Assembly: GCA_914767715.1 (NCBI GenBank)
Contig: OU612069.1
Coordinates: 25,107,387-25,171,386, forward strand
Source: Membranipora membranacea
Taxonomy: Eukaryota > Bryozoa > Gymnolaemata > Cheilostomatida > Membraniporidae
Direction: 5' to 3'
DNA length: 64,000 nt
A program made the position numbers and the translations under genes. Below the pieces are notes generated by a model. The model was given only the letters and a program-made list of their open reading frames with translations, was not told the origin of the DNA and made no database searches. Below, piece after piece: positions 12,427 to 23,487 of the stretch. Position 1 is the stretch's first letter; each line of letters starts with the position of its first letter.

Positions 12427-13908
12427 GGTATGAATATAGAGCCAATCTTCGACTCTCTACAATTCATTGCAATGACTGTTGCTGGTATCAGAAGCCTACG
12501 CAGTGAATTGTATTGGCCAAAATCCTATAAAAATTGTGCTTTGGCCAGTTTTAATCAAAATTCCTTAATCCCTACTAATCTGCGGTACTCTCCTGTTCTA
12601 ACACAGCTAGAGCTCCATAGTTTTCTACACCATATAACTCAGCTGTTTCGGCTGGGGCTGAATTGAATTGAATTGCATATGTTGCCCTTGATATACAGGC
12701 AGCTGATTGAGGTGCTTTCTTAAATGCCATATCACGGGATCGATAGTTATTATCCATACAATATCGAAGGCATTATGCATCGGGGCACCTTTACAGTGTT
12801 GTCATTGCAGTTACTGTTACCTACCAATAAATGTATGGCACGGTGTTTGCAAGCAGTATATAAAGGAAGTATTTGATGTCATAACCTAACAACAACATCA
12901 AAATCAAAAATAAAATTAAAGGGTATATTTCCATGAGTATAGGAAAAAGTTAGTTCTTTTATCATGCAAATGACGAAGGTTGTGTGTTTGAATCCCACTG
13001 CAATCCAATGACTACTAGGGTTTGGTTGGATCCCAGGTCTGCTCCGACTGGCCTGCAATCCGAGGCAACTTGATTTTACCATCCTCGTTTTCGGGATGTG
13101 GCGTGTGAGACCACATGATTTTTATCAACAAGTTGGAATTTAAAATTCTTAAGATTTCAGACAACGGAAATAATGTCAGTGTTCTTTGAATGTGAGATCA
13201 GACACATTTTCATATTGATATTGGAAAGAGGAATCGATTATCCATGTTCAATTTTTTTTAAACATAAATTTAGACAGCAGTTTTTTAATATCATCATTTC
13301 AGAGAACATTGCAAATGTGATAAATGTGTTGGCAACAACAATGACATTTCATAGAAATTAGTTTATGATATCATGGGTAACCATAAGATATGTTTTTTTT
13401 GCGTTCAATGTGCCACTTGATGTTATTGCTACAACACAGGCTCATGCAGTTTAGTCTGTTGATATTTAAGCAGCAGTTCCACAAAATTACGACAAATTTT
13501 AATTTGGAAGAAATTACCTTCGTCTCTCATGTTATACATTGACTGCGTATTATGCACCTTCATATTTATGTTTACTTAGTATTCAGTCAAATATTGTCAT
13601 TATTAGTATGATTTCATTTTTCATTTATTTATTTATAGGGGTTGGCTTGAAAGTATACCAATAACAGATAGTTAAAGGCAACTTGTTGACCTCTGAGACA
13701 GACAAAAAAGAATCAAGATTGGTTAGGCTACATGTGGTAAAAGTATAATAGAGAAATTTGACATGTTGGATAAAGAATTGTTACGTCATTCAAAAATTAA
13801 AATACTGTGGTTATTAAAATATATGGGAAGAAAAAGGAATAAAAGAAAAATAATAACCAGAAGATGTTAATACCATAAGGTTGTGTTACACAGTAGGGCG
13901 TATGCTAC
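12427..13908. other. Intergenic, possible SINE remnant
   Basis: Mostly AT-rich with no recognisable gene. At about 12975-13000 there is a GTTTGAATCCC-like B box followed by CACTGCAATCC, reminiscent of the SINE at 41757, but no convincing A box. Low confidence. Confidence 0.35.
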
Positions 13909-15530
13909 ATCAAGTAAATGATAACAGATTTTTTGAGGGTTTATTTTTCAGCGTGAATGTATGTAATAGATTCATCAGAGCTGATTTACCAGAATTGGTA
14001 CGGAATCATGGTTTTACTATGGAGCAGTTACTTCTCAGAGTACGCTGATGTCTATTTGCCTTTTGTACAAGGTGAAGGATATGTTTTGATGCCTTGTTTT
14101 TTGCCACTTTTTTGTGTGTAAACTTATTAAATAGGTATATTCTTCTACTATGTAATGTCGGGAGGTTCAAAAGTGTTCTGCCAGTTGTGACCGAAAACTC
14201 TCTAGGCGCAGATGTGATAATTCTGATGGCTTTATTTTGGACTTTTCCGATAGTTTCTGGGGGGTTTTTGTGCGGTTTCTAAATAGATTGCTGAGCAATA
14301 TTCAAAAATAGGTCGAACTAAAATTTTGTAGGTCTTGAGTGTTTCTTTTATATTCATAAACTTTTTAAGTTTCGCTATTAAGTATACACCTCTATTTGCC
14401 CTGGTTGCCACATCTATTGCATGTGTTTGAAATGAGAGGTCTGTATCAAGGGTGACCCCTAATACATTGAGTGAAAGCTGTGACTCAATTTTGGTGCTTT
14501 GGTGGTGTCTATGGTAAAAGTTCTTACGATTTCGGTTTGAGAAAATACAGAATTGTGTTTTTGCAATATTTAGTGTTTAGAGGTTGTTTTTGTACAATGT
14601 TGTTGCTTCTTTTAGGAGCGTTTGAGTATTTTCTTATACCTCCGGTATACTGGTAGCTACACAAAATAATGAGGTATCATCTGCGTAGGCAAAAGAGTCA
14701 TTAAACGAGTTCAGTAAGCTATTGATTGCAATATTAAACAGTATAGGTCCGAGGATAGATCCTTGCGGCACCCCATATGTTATTTGCAGTATACTTGATC
14801 GAGAATGGCGAACCTTCATTACTTGTGATCGGTTAGTTAGATATGATTCAAAGAGCATTATGTTGAGCAAGAGAATCGTTTTTTACTTAATACATAAAGC
14901 AAGAGTTTATGATTTATGGTATCGAATGCTTGTCTTACGTCTCGGGATAGTGCCCCAATGTAGCATGGAGCTGGTTGGTCAAGTTTTATTTTCCGTTTCT
15001 GAAGCATAGATAACAGCATTTGATCAATGGAGTGGTTTTTTCGGAAACCAAACTGTTTAACAGAGAGTAGGTTACCGTAATTCCTCACTTATAAGACACC
15101 CCTCTTGGGAAAAGTAAAAATGTTCCAGTTATAAATTACCAGGCAGACGCTCAACACACTAAGCTATTCAGCCTCACTTGAAAAGCTGAGCTTTGATACG
15201 CTACTTATAGGTGAGGAATTAAGGTATGTTGTTCATTGAAGTTTACCATCTGGTTTTTCATGTCTAGTTCAAATATTTTTGATAGAATTGGTAAGGTTGA
15301 TAGAGGTCTGTAGGTTGATGGGTCTGTTTTGTCCCCTTTTTTGAATATTGGGGTGACAAGAGCTGATTTTAGGTAGTGAGGAAATATCGAGTTTTTGTAA
15401 CACTCATTTATGAGAAGACTGAGATGGTAGGCAATAAGGTCTGCAATAATTTTAAATATCATTGCAGGCACTTCATGTCGTGTCATGTCAAAACTTGATC
15501 GCAACGGTATTTGGCATGTTATTTATGTTA
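13909..15530 (-). pseudogene. Non-LTR retrotransposon reverse transcriptase relic
   Basis: Read on the minus strand, the first block (15205-15504) has the Pro-Ile-Phe-Lys-Lys-Gly-Asp and Tyr-Arg-Pro-Leu finger motifs. The next (14858-15060) has Phe-Gly-Phe-Arg-Lys and Ala-Phe-Asp-Thr-Ile; the next (14634-14857) has Gly-Val-Pro-Gln-Gly-Ser and the catalytic Tyr-Ala-Asp-Asp. A thumb region with Leu-Gly-Val-Thr-Leu-Asp follows to about 14290. The frame then shifts by one and continues to a stop at 13909-13911 with one internal TGA. The endonuclease half was not found upstream. A 150-bp MITE interrupts the gene at 15075-15224. The motif set fits a jockey/CR1-type element; clade not assigned. Confidence 0.85.
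15075..15224. mobile_element. 150-bp MITE, TA target duplication, inside the RT relic
   Basis: The ends are CCGTAATTCCTCACTTATAAG-like and its inverted partner: 18 of about 20 terminal bases pair. TA dinucleotides flank it at 15073-15074 and 15225-15226. Removing the insert and one TA makes the reverse transcriptase frame continuous across the site. TA duplication and no ORF suggest a Tc1/mariner/pogo-type non-autonomous element (family knowledge plus inference). Confidence 0.85.
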
Positions 15531-16000
15531 GGCAATCATTTGATTTGAAGATATTCAGTTTTGGTTTGAAACTCGAGATCAATTGAGACATGAAATGATA
15601 CAGGTATGGTCCGGGTTGTTGCCACAACTAGACTATTAATCACTAATGCGTGTCTTTTGATGTTTGACAAGAGAATGCTGAAAATATGATATAAAATGTT
15701 TGAATTGCATCACATATGGTTGACTAATCTTTCCATCCAGGGTAAAATATGATTTTATGATGTTCAAATGTACAAAATTGACAGATCACCGTTGAAATAT
15801 ACTAAATCTTTTCGAATTTGTCTGAGGTGTGATAATTTGGCTGAAGTGGAATATGGGAAAGAAAATATAGGATGCGGCATTAACTGTAATTGTTATTGCC
15901 TAGAACGATTTTCATTACAAGCTTACATCCACAAACTAACTTATAATAACTCGAATACTATCGGTTCAAAAACCAGCCAGAATCAACAATTGACCACAAA

Positions 16001-16114
16001 TAGAAATGAGGAACTGTTCATAAAAGGGTGACCAATTCGGGTAATCTTCCATCACTAACTGGAAGATTACCCGATTCGTTCACCCTCTTATGAACAGTAA
16101 CTCATTTCCATTCT
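16001..16114. repeat. Near-perfect hairpin with about 50-bp arms
   Basis: The left arm is 16001-16051 and the right arm 16060-16114, with an 8-nt loop. Both arms carry GGAAGATTACCCGA / TCGGGTAATCTTCC and the AACTGTTCATAA / TTATGAACAGT blocks. It looks like a tiny foldback element. No obvious target duplication was seen. Confidence 0.8.
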
Positions 16115-16569
16115 ATATCTCCTATACTTTGCAAGAACATCAAGCTTCATAGACAAATGATTTAGAACTTACAATTATAATCATAATCATATCTAATGTT
16201 GGCTTTTTTATAACTTATTGTAATCATCAGGTTGCCTAAAAAGTTGTCATTTTACTAGTTTTTCTCAAAATTAAAAAACCAACATCAGACTACCTTGTCT
16301 TTCTTTGGGATGAATGCGGTAGAACACTGTTGCCATTGCGATCAGACCATTATAAAATATATTTATAAAGCAAAAAGCAAAAAGTGTGAGAATCTCATCA
16401 GATCACTTTCTAAGATGTACAAACTGTAATGATTTGTTGCCGTGGGAAAGACATTCTCATTGTTAAGCCAGTAGCAAAATGACTTATCTTATTGGTAACA
16501 GCTTTATAAAAAACTGAGCTACACCACACACCATCAAATTATATTTGAAGTTTGAAGGGTTTTAAGGAG

Positions 16570-16575
16570 TTTATT
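16570..16575 (-). terminator. Polyadenylation signal for the peroxidase gene
   Basis: AATAAA on the minus strand, about 145 bp after the peroxidase stop codon (16719-16721). No other AATAAA was noticed between the stop and this site. Confidence 0.6.
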
Positions 16576-16718
16576 TATCAAATTTGTTATAGCAGACCAT
16601 TTTCAATAAGATTCTAGATTGAACAAAATCATGGCGTTGGTCTGATCAGAACACTTACTACCAAAAGTCCAAATTTCTAAAATTGATTGAATTTAAGCCT
16701 GGATGCTAGTTGAGAATT

Positions 16719-19700
16719 CTATGGCGTTGCAGGAAGTAAACCGTTGTTCTGATGTTCTAAGACTTTCTGAAACACGAGGGCAAAGTCCTTCTGGAAAAGT
16801 TCATTGTCCTTAGAGTATTTCTCCACCTAAAGATATGAGTGAATAATATTAATGCATATATAGTTTATTTCAGGAATGCTTACCAATCACTACTAATGAT
16901 GATAGTAGATAAATAATTCAGCAACCAATAAGCTATTATTGTTGTATTACAATGCGACCCATTCTAATGAGTCAACAGCAATTTCAATACCACTTGAGAC
17001 CCTTGAAACCCTTGAAACCCTTATCCACAATTATTGGGTGTTATAAAAATGGCTAACAATACCATTCATGCTCAATGCTACACATATCTTGAATATTTTC
17101 AGCATTTTGATTTCCGAGTTAACATCTATTTACACCATTCATTCTTTCTTCTATTTAACAATCAATCATTTTTATCTTTCTATCATTTTTATTTTACTGT
17201 TACTATGGAGAAGCTTACCGCTGGAAGGTATAATGATTTTTGTTGACACTGTACATCTTGAGTTTTGTTCCCGCCTTTGACAGCCTTGCAAGTTGGGATG
17301 TGGTTAACAGCGTCACAGCTAAACGTTATCTTCAATCCCATATCGGAGTGCAACATCATATGCGAAGGTGATTTTGTTTTCAGGTCCATATTCTGTTGTC
17401 CTTCAGGTAACCATTGTACTTTACTGAAATGAAGAGAAGCACAACTTTCGGAGTTTTTACTTAACTTAAATTTCAGAACTTAAATTTCAGAATGACAGCG
17501 GCAGATGGTTGAATTAACATGTTATAGCATCATTCCTAAAAACATCAAGACTGTCTCTGTCAAAATACTTGTATTTGAAGGTTCATAAGATGCAAGGTTT
17601 CCACTTTCAACGGATGATTCCCTAGGAGACCAGAGCACACCATCCAACCATGTGACCGGAGAGTAGTTTGCAGAAGAACCTCCAACACTTGTTCATTGGT
17701 CACCTACTATTCTAACTTCCACAGAGATAAACACATAACAATACAAAATCTACACAATACTTCACACACAAATTGTAGTCTTTGTGTCATTATTTTGCAA
17801 ACTATGGTTCTCCTCATCATTCGTAATATTATACATACCACAACTTAAAAGGCACATATGGAGATAACAGCTACACTCACTGAACATCAGGTGCCATAAC
17901 AGCAACCCAGTTGGTATTGAGTAGGCTTTGAAAGTATGAGTTGTCAAGTTTAGTGGGTGTTAAATCCCATGCTCCCTCATAACCTTGATGACTTCTGTGA
18001 CATTTACCAACACTATGAGCTCCTAAAAAATCAGGTCTAAGTATCACTGATTCAAATTATTTATTTAATTTACATTGATAATTCGAAAAGGTGAAAAAGC
18101 ACTTGGTTTATCTTACTTTGTTCAACAGAGCCAAAAAGTTACTATTAGATTTGTTTGATTAGAATTTTGATCATAACAAGGAAGTCTGACTGGCTGCATA
18201 AAAGTCACTTTTAATCTCTTCTAAGTGCAGAAAAAGGGGTAGTTAACCGATGATGATAAAAACCTATGCACAATTTTTATATTACCTAGTAGAGCGGCTG
18301 TCTCTTCTACTGTAAGGCCCATCATAAATCGGGTCGCATCTACAGCCTGTGGATCGTCCCCTCCTGGTAAAGGCTGCACTTTTTCGTTTTTCAGAGGGCT
18401 TGCACATGTCTTCCTGCCATAACGCATGCCCACTTTAGCTGTTCCTCCTTTAAGAAGAAACATGTAATGATAGGGTAGCGTCATGGTGGTTGACCTAGGT
18501 GGTGAATGTTTGCCGATACTTTTGAGAGGATGAAATTGATGCAATCAGGCCATCTCTCTTTGTAAGACATTTATTGACCTAAACATTAAAGTTTTCTCAC
18601 CTCCTCTTTCTATTGCTTCATCTGCTGCTACCACCACTGATAGAGTAATGAAATCAGCATATGATACAACATCCTTGAAAGGCTCATATAAAAACAGCAG
18701 GCCATTTACTGTCTCCGTAAGAGCTGTAATCAGAAATATTGTCAACAAAACTTTGGTGACCTTACACCGTCTGGGAATAATTTCTAAGATCTCTTTTGTC
18801 CTAATATTCCTTTATTTGCTTTGTTAAAGCTATTTTAAAGATTACCACCATACTATCCCTAGACTTACAAGCAGGCTGATACCGTTGTACCATGGTAATA
18901 CATTTCAATTGCAATCTTGTAAATGTGTCTTCAAAGCTGCAGTACTAATCCTCACTCTAAGTTGACTCACTTTATTGAATAAGACATCCGTATTTCCCTA
19001 CTCAGCAATTGTAAACCGGTGTAGTATATATTTTTGTAAATACAAGAATTGGCCACTCTCACCAAACTAGCAGTATGTGAAGGTGTGGTATCACAAGTCA
19101 AGTTATAAATCATTACTGTGCCTAGCACAAAGAAAAATGAGGCATTGTATGAGATATCGCCTCGTTGTAAGCAAAATGACTTACCTTTGTTGGGATCAAG
19201 GTGGAGATTAACACACCCATCACAACCCCCAACACACTCATGAAATCCTAGCTCTATCCATGGACCTAACATATCATCTGTCTGCAAAAAGTTAAGGTAA
19301 CAATACATAATACTGCTTGGTAATGGAAGGTGGTTGTTTATACTGATAGATCAAGTGATATCTGAGCTACTATTCATTGTGATTGTATGTTATGTAATTT
19401 GGGAGCATCAAAAGAAATGCTTGAAAAGCAAATATGTGGCTGAGAGACAACAATAGCTATATATCCACTGGCCAAGGGATGCCAAACAATACCACTCAGT
19501 TTGATCGATGATCCATATCACCCATGTGTTTTGGTGGGTCATACATTTATCAATTACTATAAATTAATAAAACTTTATCATTAAATTGATGAATGAATTG
19601 ACAACAAAATAATATAAATGTAATCTCTGATAGACTAAAGATAAATAAGTGACATGGATTCACATATGAAATGACTGGTGGGCTAATAATGCTGAACTTA

Positions 19701-19921
19701 CCATGATATCCAAGAGCTTCTTTCGCATTTCAGCCACCTGGCTCTGTTTTGGGATGAGTGCAGGGACAGAAGGAGTTGCCTCAATGGCAGGTGGAAAGAG
19801 CTCAGCCAGAGGTGGAATGCCTCTGAATCTTAACAATTTTTGCAACAGTAATGTTAAAGGCGGCATTTGGAGGGATCTTTTTGTGGCAGTATGAACTTTC
19901 TGATGATTCTGGTTAATATTG
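16719..19921 (-). CDS. Plant-type (peroxidase superfamily) haem peroxidase, 7 exons, first exon missing
   Basis: Minus-strand exons: 19702-about 19921 (5' limit inferred), 19185-19281, 18601-18723, 18286-18447, 17881-18022, 17219-17423, 16719-16826 with TAG. All junctions have GT/AG and keep phase, giving about 350 codons, the normal size for the PF00141 fold. Exon 2 carries the distal haem helix with Gly-Phe-His-Glu-Cys-Val-Gly-Gly-Cys-Asp-Gly-Cys; exon 3 carries Val-Ser-Tyr-Ala-Asp; exon 4 ends in Ala-Ala-Leu-Leu. Exon 5 opens with the proximal Gly-Ala-His-Ser-Val-Gly and has Leu-Asn/Asp-type Asp in Lys-Leu-Asp-Asn-Ser-Tyr-Phe. Exon 6 has Met-Met-Leu-His-Ser-Asp-Met, and exon 7 Tyr-Ser-Lys-Asp-Asn plus Lys-Asp-Phe. 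Family members reduce H2O2 with haem. The position usually held by the distal catalytic Arg (three residues before the Phe-His pair) is Glu here (GAG), so activity may be altered. Spliced, intron-rich structure argues against contamination by a plant or bacterium. No signal peptide exon was found. Confidence 0.88.
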
Positions 19922-21832
19922 CTGAAATGAGCAGATTTTGAAGTATGAGGAGGTGAATATGATTATTCTCAAATTTCAGGCACATTTGATCCTCAAATTT
20001 GAACTCAACTAGGTTATTCATTATAATTATTCTCATTGTGATATAAACACAGTTTTATTTGGAAAAATGAGTCTGACCTGCCCGCTGTATAATTCACTGG
20101 CAGGACATGAAGGTTGCAGCTGGATGTATGCAGTATGTTTAGCTTTCTGTGACTACAATATGAGGTGTCATTTACACAATAGTATGGTAAGATGGGAAAA
20201 TTGATCATACTTGAGGAGTTTTACCTGTCATATTGATGTCCAAATAAGTCTTTGATTCCTACCACCACAAGCAATATGCTTAGCTACAAATAAGCAAAAG
20301 CTGTTACGAAATGAACTTGGACCATCTTTTCAAAACATTTCACTCTTGATTGATTAAATATTTAACAAGAGAGTAAAAAATTTGCAAACTCCAAAGTTAG
20401 GTTGTTTTATAATACACTTAAGTCGGCAATGAAAATAATGTTTTATTGTAATTTACAATTATAAATATGACCTGTACACCATTAATTGTCAAAAAAAAGG
20501 CCCTCAGCTTTCAGTTACCTCTGATTGTTGATATTTGTTTGTGACATTATTCATCGATAGAGGATTAGAGCATCTCGCGTGTGCATTTTATGTTATCAGT
20601 ACAGATATGTGCATTATGTCAGTAAAAGTATATAAACTTAATACAGAGCTGCTAGTGATACTCACGGCTATGGTTGATATATGCATCAAGAGGATGGCTG
20701 TTACCAACTCACGAATTGAGAAATAGTAAAGATCTTTGATTCACCGTGATAGTTATGGTGTTGTGGTTTGAGTAGAAGCAATCTTTCCTTAAGCTCTGGT
20801 TAAAACTGTTAAACTGAGAGATTGTCAAGCTGTTTAAAGTATGATCTAGCCAGGTGATGTCTAAGATATGCTGGATTAGAGTTCATCACATGTTGAAAAA
20901 GACAATCGAGTCTTTTGAATTATTTGTGATGTCAAAAAGGTTGACACTTGAATAGGAAGATTTTTAATGGACATTCACAGTCTGACTCATTGGAGTTAGC
21001 TCAATACAAGAGACACTAGCCAAGTACTACATGGGTGCCATTGTCTAATTTTGATTGTTGTGAAATAATAGTATGCACTGTGTGTATGCTGACACCTGAA
21101 TGCAGAGCATTTTAATGGGTATTTTGGTTCTTACGCTTTGTGATGTACTCAATACCTGAGCAAATGCCCAGCTGCCATTGTCATATTTTGTTGCAGCTGT
21201 TATTAGTGTGTTACCTTTATGTCGGTTATGGTACGTTTTATCTTATATCTTGAGTCAAACCTGATTTTTACGTTGTGAGGGTATTAACACCATCCTGCGG
21301 CAACAACAGTGTTATCAGGTTGATTACAGAGTCTGCCTACTTAACTGATCAGCAGATTTGGACAAATTACAGCTTTGCCATCAACCATTTTTTGGTCATA
21401 AAAATGTCGATCTAGAAATTACTAATTGGTTAAAGAGAACAAATGAAACGCCAATTGCCCATGTTTTTCTATGCTGGCATTGGTCAATTATATAGCATGT
21501 CATCCTAGCACTAATTATTTGGTATTCTGTAGTACCAACATTGATCCATAGCCCCAAACATCCCACGATAACTTTGAGGCAAAGAGGGTGGTCTTCTATC
21601 CCTCTATGCAAGTAATTTTTTTACGTTTGTCAGTAAGCTGTATAGAAGAAGAGTTTTAAAAGGGATTTTAAAACAGCATGAATCTGCTGACGATGCACTC
21701 TACTCTGATGCCGCCATTCTCACTTCAGTTTTGAATGTGTTTGTAATTTTGTATGGTTGTTACCTGCCCCAATGCAATAAGAAGCGAAGTTATCCAACCA
21801 AAAAGAACGCTTCTTCTTGTTGACAGACCTTG
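19922..21832. other. Upstream of peroxidase, no gene recognised
   Basis: The missing 5' exon(s) of the peroxidase, including any signal peptide, should lie here or further right, but none could be picked out. Open frames are short and motif-free. Confidence 0.4.
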
Positions 21833-22200
21833 AAGACTTTGTTTGAGGCTGCTCTTTTGTATCACATCTTATTCTCCATATTTTATTCTATCATGCGAGC
21901 GATTTTCAGCTTTAGAATCCAAATATTGAGGAAGTTATGGCCTCTCAAACTTCCAGGGTGATTGCCTTCAATCGGTATTGGGAATAAGCAGATGTTTCCC
22001 CTGGGGTATGTCACAACCATAGACATGTGGCATAGACATTATGAGTTATTAGTTAATACACTAATTATCACACAGATAAGATGATGATCAAAATTCAGAC
22101 CTGGGTGGAAATCGAACCCGGGTCCCTATACCTATAGGCAACGACGCTACCATCACGCTACCATCACGCCACTTGGACCAACTAGGTTAGCCAGTAGACA
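21833..22200 (-). mobile_element. tRNA-headed SINE-like element, minus orientation
   Basis: Read on the minus strand from about 22200: a tRNA-like head with a GATGGTAGCG block and a B box GGGTTCGATTTCC, a body, then a tail (21833-21965) that matches the neighbour's tail in inverted orientation. The tail includes a GGCCATAACTTCCTCAATAT block. Head and tail lie at opposite ends, as in a SINE. Confidence 0.6.
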
Positions 22201-22476
22201 ATATAGCTCAGTATTAGCGGCGCCGCCTGCAAAGCCATTTGGACCTGGGTTCGAGACCGTTACAGATTTGACCATTTTGATCATCAACATTAGTGACGCA
22301 CCCTAGGGATTGCCGGCTGATTCTTACTGCCGATAAATTGCCGTCACCTTGGAAGTTTGAGAGGCCATAACTTCCTCAATATTTGGATTATAAAGCTGAA
22401 AATCGCTCACATGATAGAATAAAATATGGAGAATAAGATGTGATACAAAAGAGCAGCCTCAAACAAAGTCTTTAAG
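22201..22476 (+). mobile_element. tRNA-headed SINE-like element, plus orientation, head-to-head with neighbour
   Basis: A tRNA-like head with TAGCTCAGTATTAGCGG (A box) and GGGTTCGAGACC (B box), then a shorter body and a tail (22345-22476) shared with the minus copy at 21833. Heads and bodies differ between the two copies while tails match over about 130 bp. Confidence 0.6.
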
Positions 22477-22779
22477 GTGAAATGAAATTTTTGAATTTAT
22501 TTTGTTAGACTTAATGAAAATTAGCTAAGAGTATCCGCTTGTCCTCACACATGATAAACTTTGTCTATAAAACTCATCACAGCAGCTAACCTATGTCAGG
22601 CCTTCATTACATCGCAGCGGGTAACAATGATGGATTATACTGCCAACCCCCCTTACTTTCTCACAAATATGCAGGCCTTTATAATATTGATCTCTGGCTA
22701 ACAATGCAATATCAAGTTGATAGTGACTTTGTTGCTGTCTGATCTGGTTTTGTCATCATCATCATCTTTGAAGCGGAGA
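22477..22779. other. Spacer, nothing recognised
   Basis: AT-rich sequence between SINE-like elements. No feature seen. Confidence 0.5.
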
Positions 22780-23085
22780 GAGTTTTCCTCTCTTGGGTAC
22801 AGGTACCGGGGACCCATAGTACTCATGCCGCACCCTATACCCATGCCCGCCGGAAATCATGCTACTCTTTATATCGAAGAGGCAGAGGGGGTTCTTTTTA
22901 CTGCGTGTGGGGTGTGCAAACACACAGTGGACCTCCGGTGTTTTTGGTCCCGTTCCGCAAGGACCTGGCAAGGCTGAATGGTGTGCCAGTACCAAATCAG
23001 AAATGACTGCCGGCGCCGGGAACTGAACCTGGACCTCAAAGATCCAAAGTCCGTACCATTAACCATTAGACCACTCCTGACTTTG
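22780..23085 (-). mobile_element. tRNA-derived SINE, family 2, copy 1
   Basis: On the minus strand the head reads AGTGGTCTAATGGTTAATGG (A-box region) and CCAGGTTCAGTTCCCGGCGC (B box), followed by GCAGTCATTTCTGATTTGGTACTGGCA and a body rich in GGTCC. It aligns over about 160 bp with the copy at 62506-62664. The first bases do not pair with the tRNA 3' end, so this is a SINE and not a tRNA gene. The outer (3') boundary is approximate. Confidence 0.75.
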
Positions 23086-23487
23086 TCATCAAGATTGTGG
23101 TTAATTGCCTCAATTAACTCAGGTGAAAAACCTGAAATTTTATTGAGAAAGCCATTGCTGTCCAATGCAGCAACGCTTTACTTTACAACCAGAAGTGGGC
23201 GTGACCGTTAAATAACGCTGATTGGCTATTCGCATTTTATGCGCAAGTGGAAGGTCTCTATATCTATAGTCTCTGGTATCATCACAATATTGGAAAAAAA
23301 ACCAACTTAATAATGAAATAAGCAAAAATAGACTGTGGACTGGATAGGATAGGAAAAGAATATATTGCCGGTTTTATATAAAGCAAGACTCCATATGCAT
23401 TGGCACCATAGTATGTTGAACACTTGCAGGTTCTCCTGTTGTGGTGATTTCAAGCATTTAAGTGACTAAAATTATTGATGACCAAAT

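Noticed and set aside
17380-17400. A frameshift in peroxidase exon 6 when an acceptor at 17393 or 17401 is used
   Set aside because: A better acceptor (CTTCTCTTCATTTCAG) before 17423 gives a continuous phase, so there is no frameshift.
22717-23325. Several overlapping 61-98-codon frames on both strands
   Set aside because: They are accidental frames through a GC-richer SINE body.
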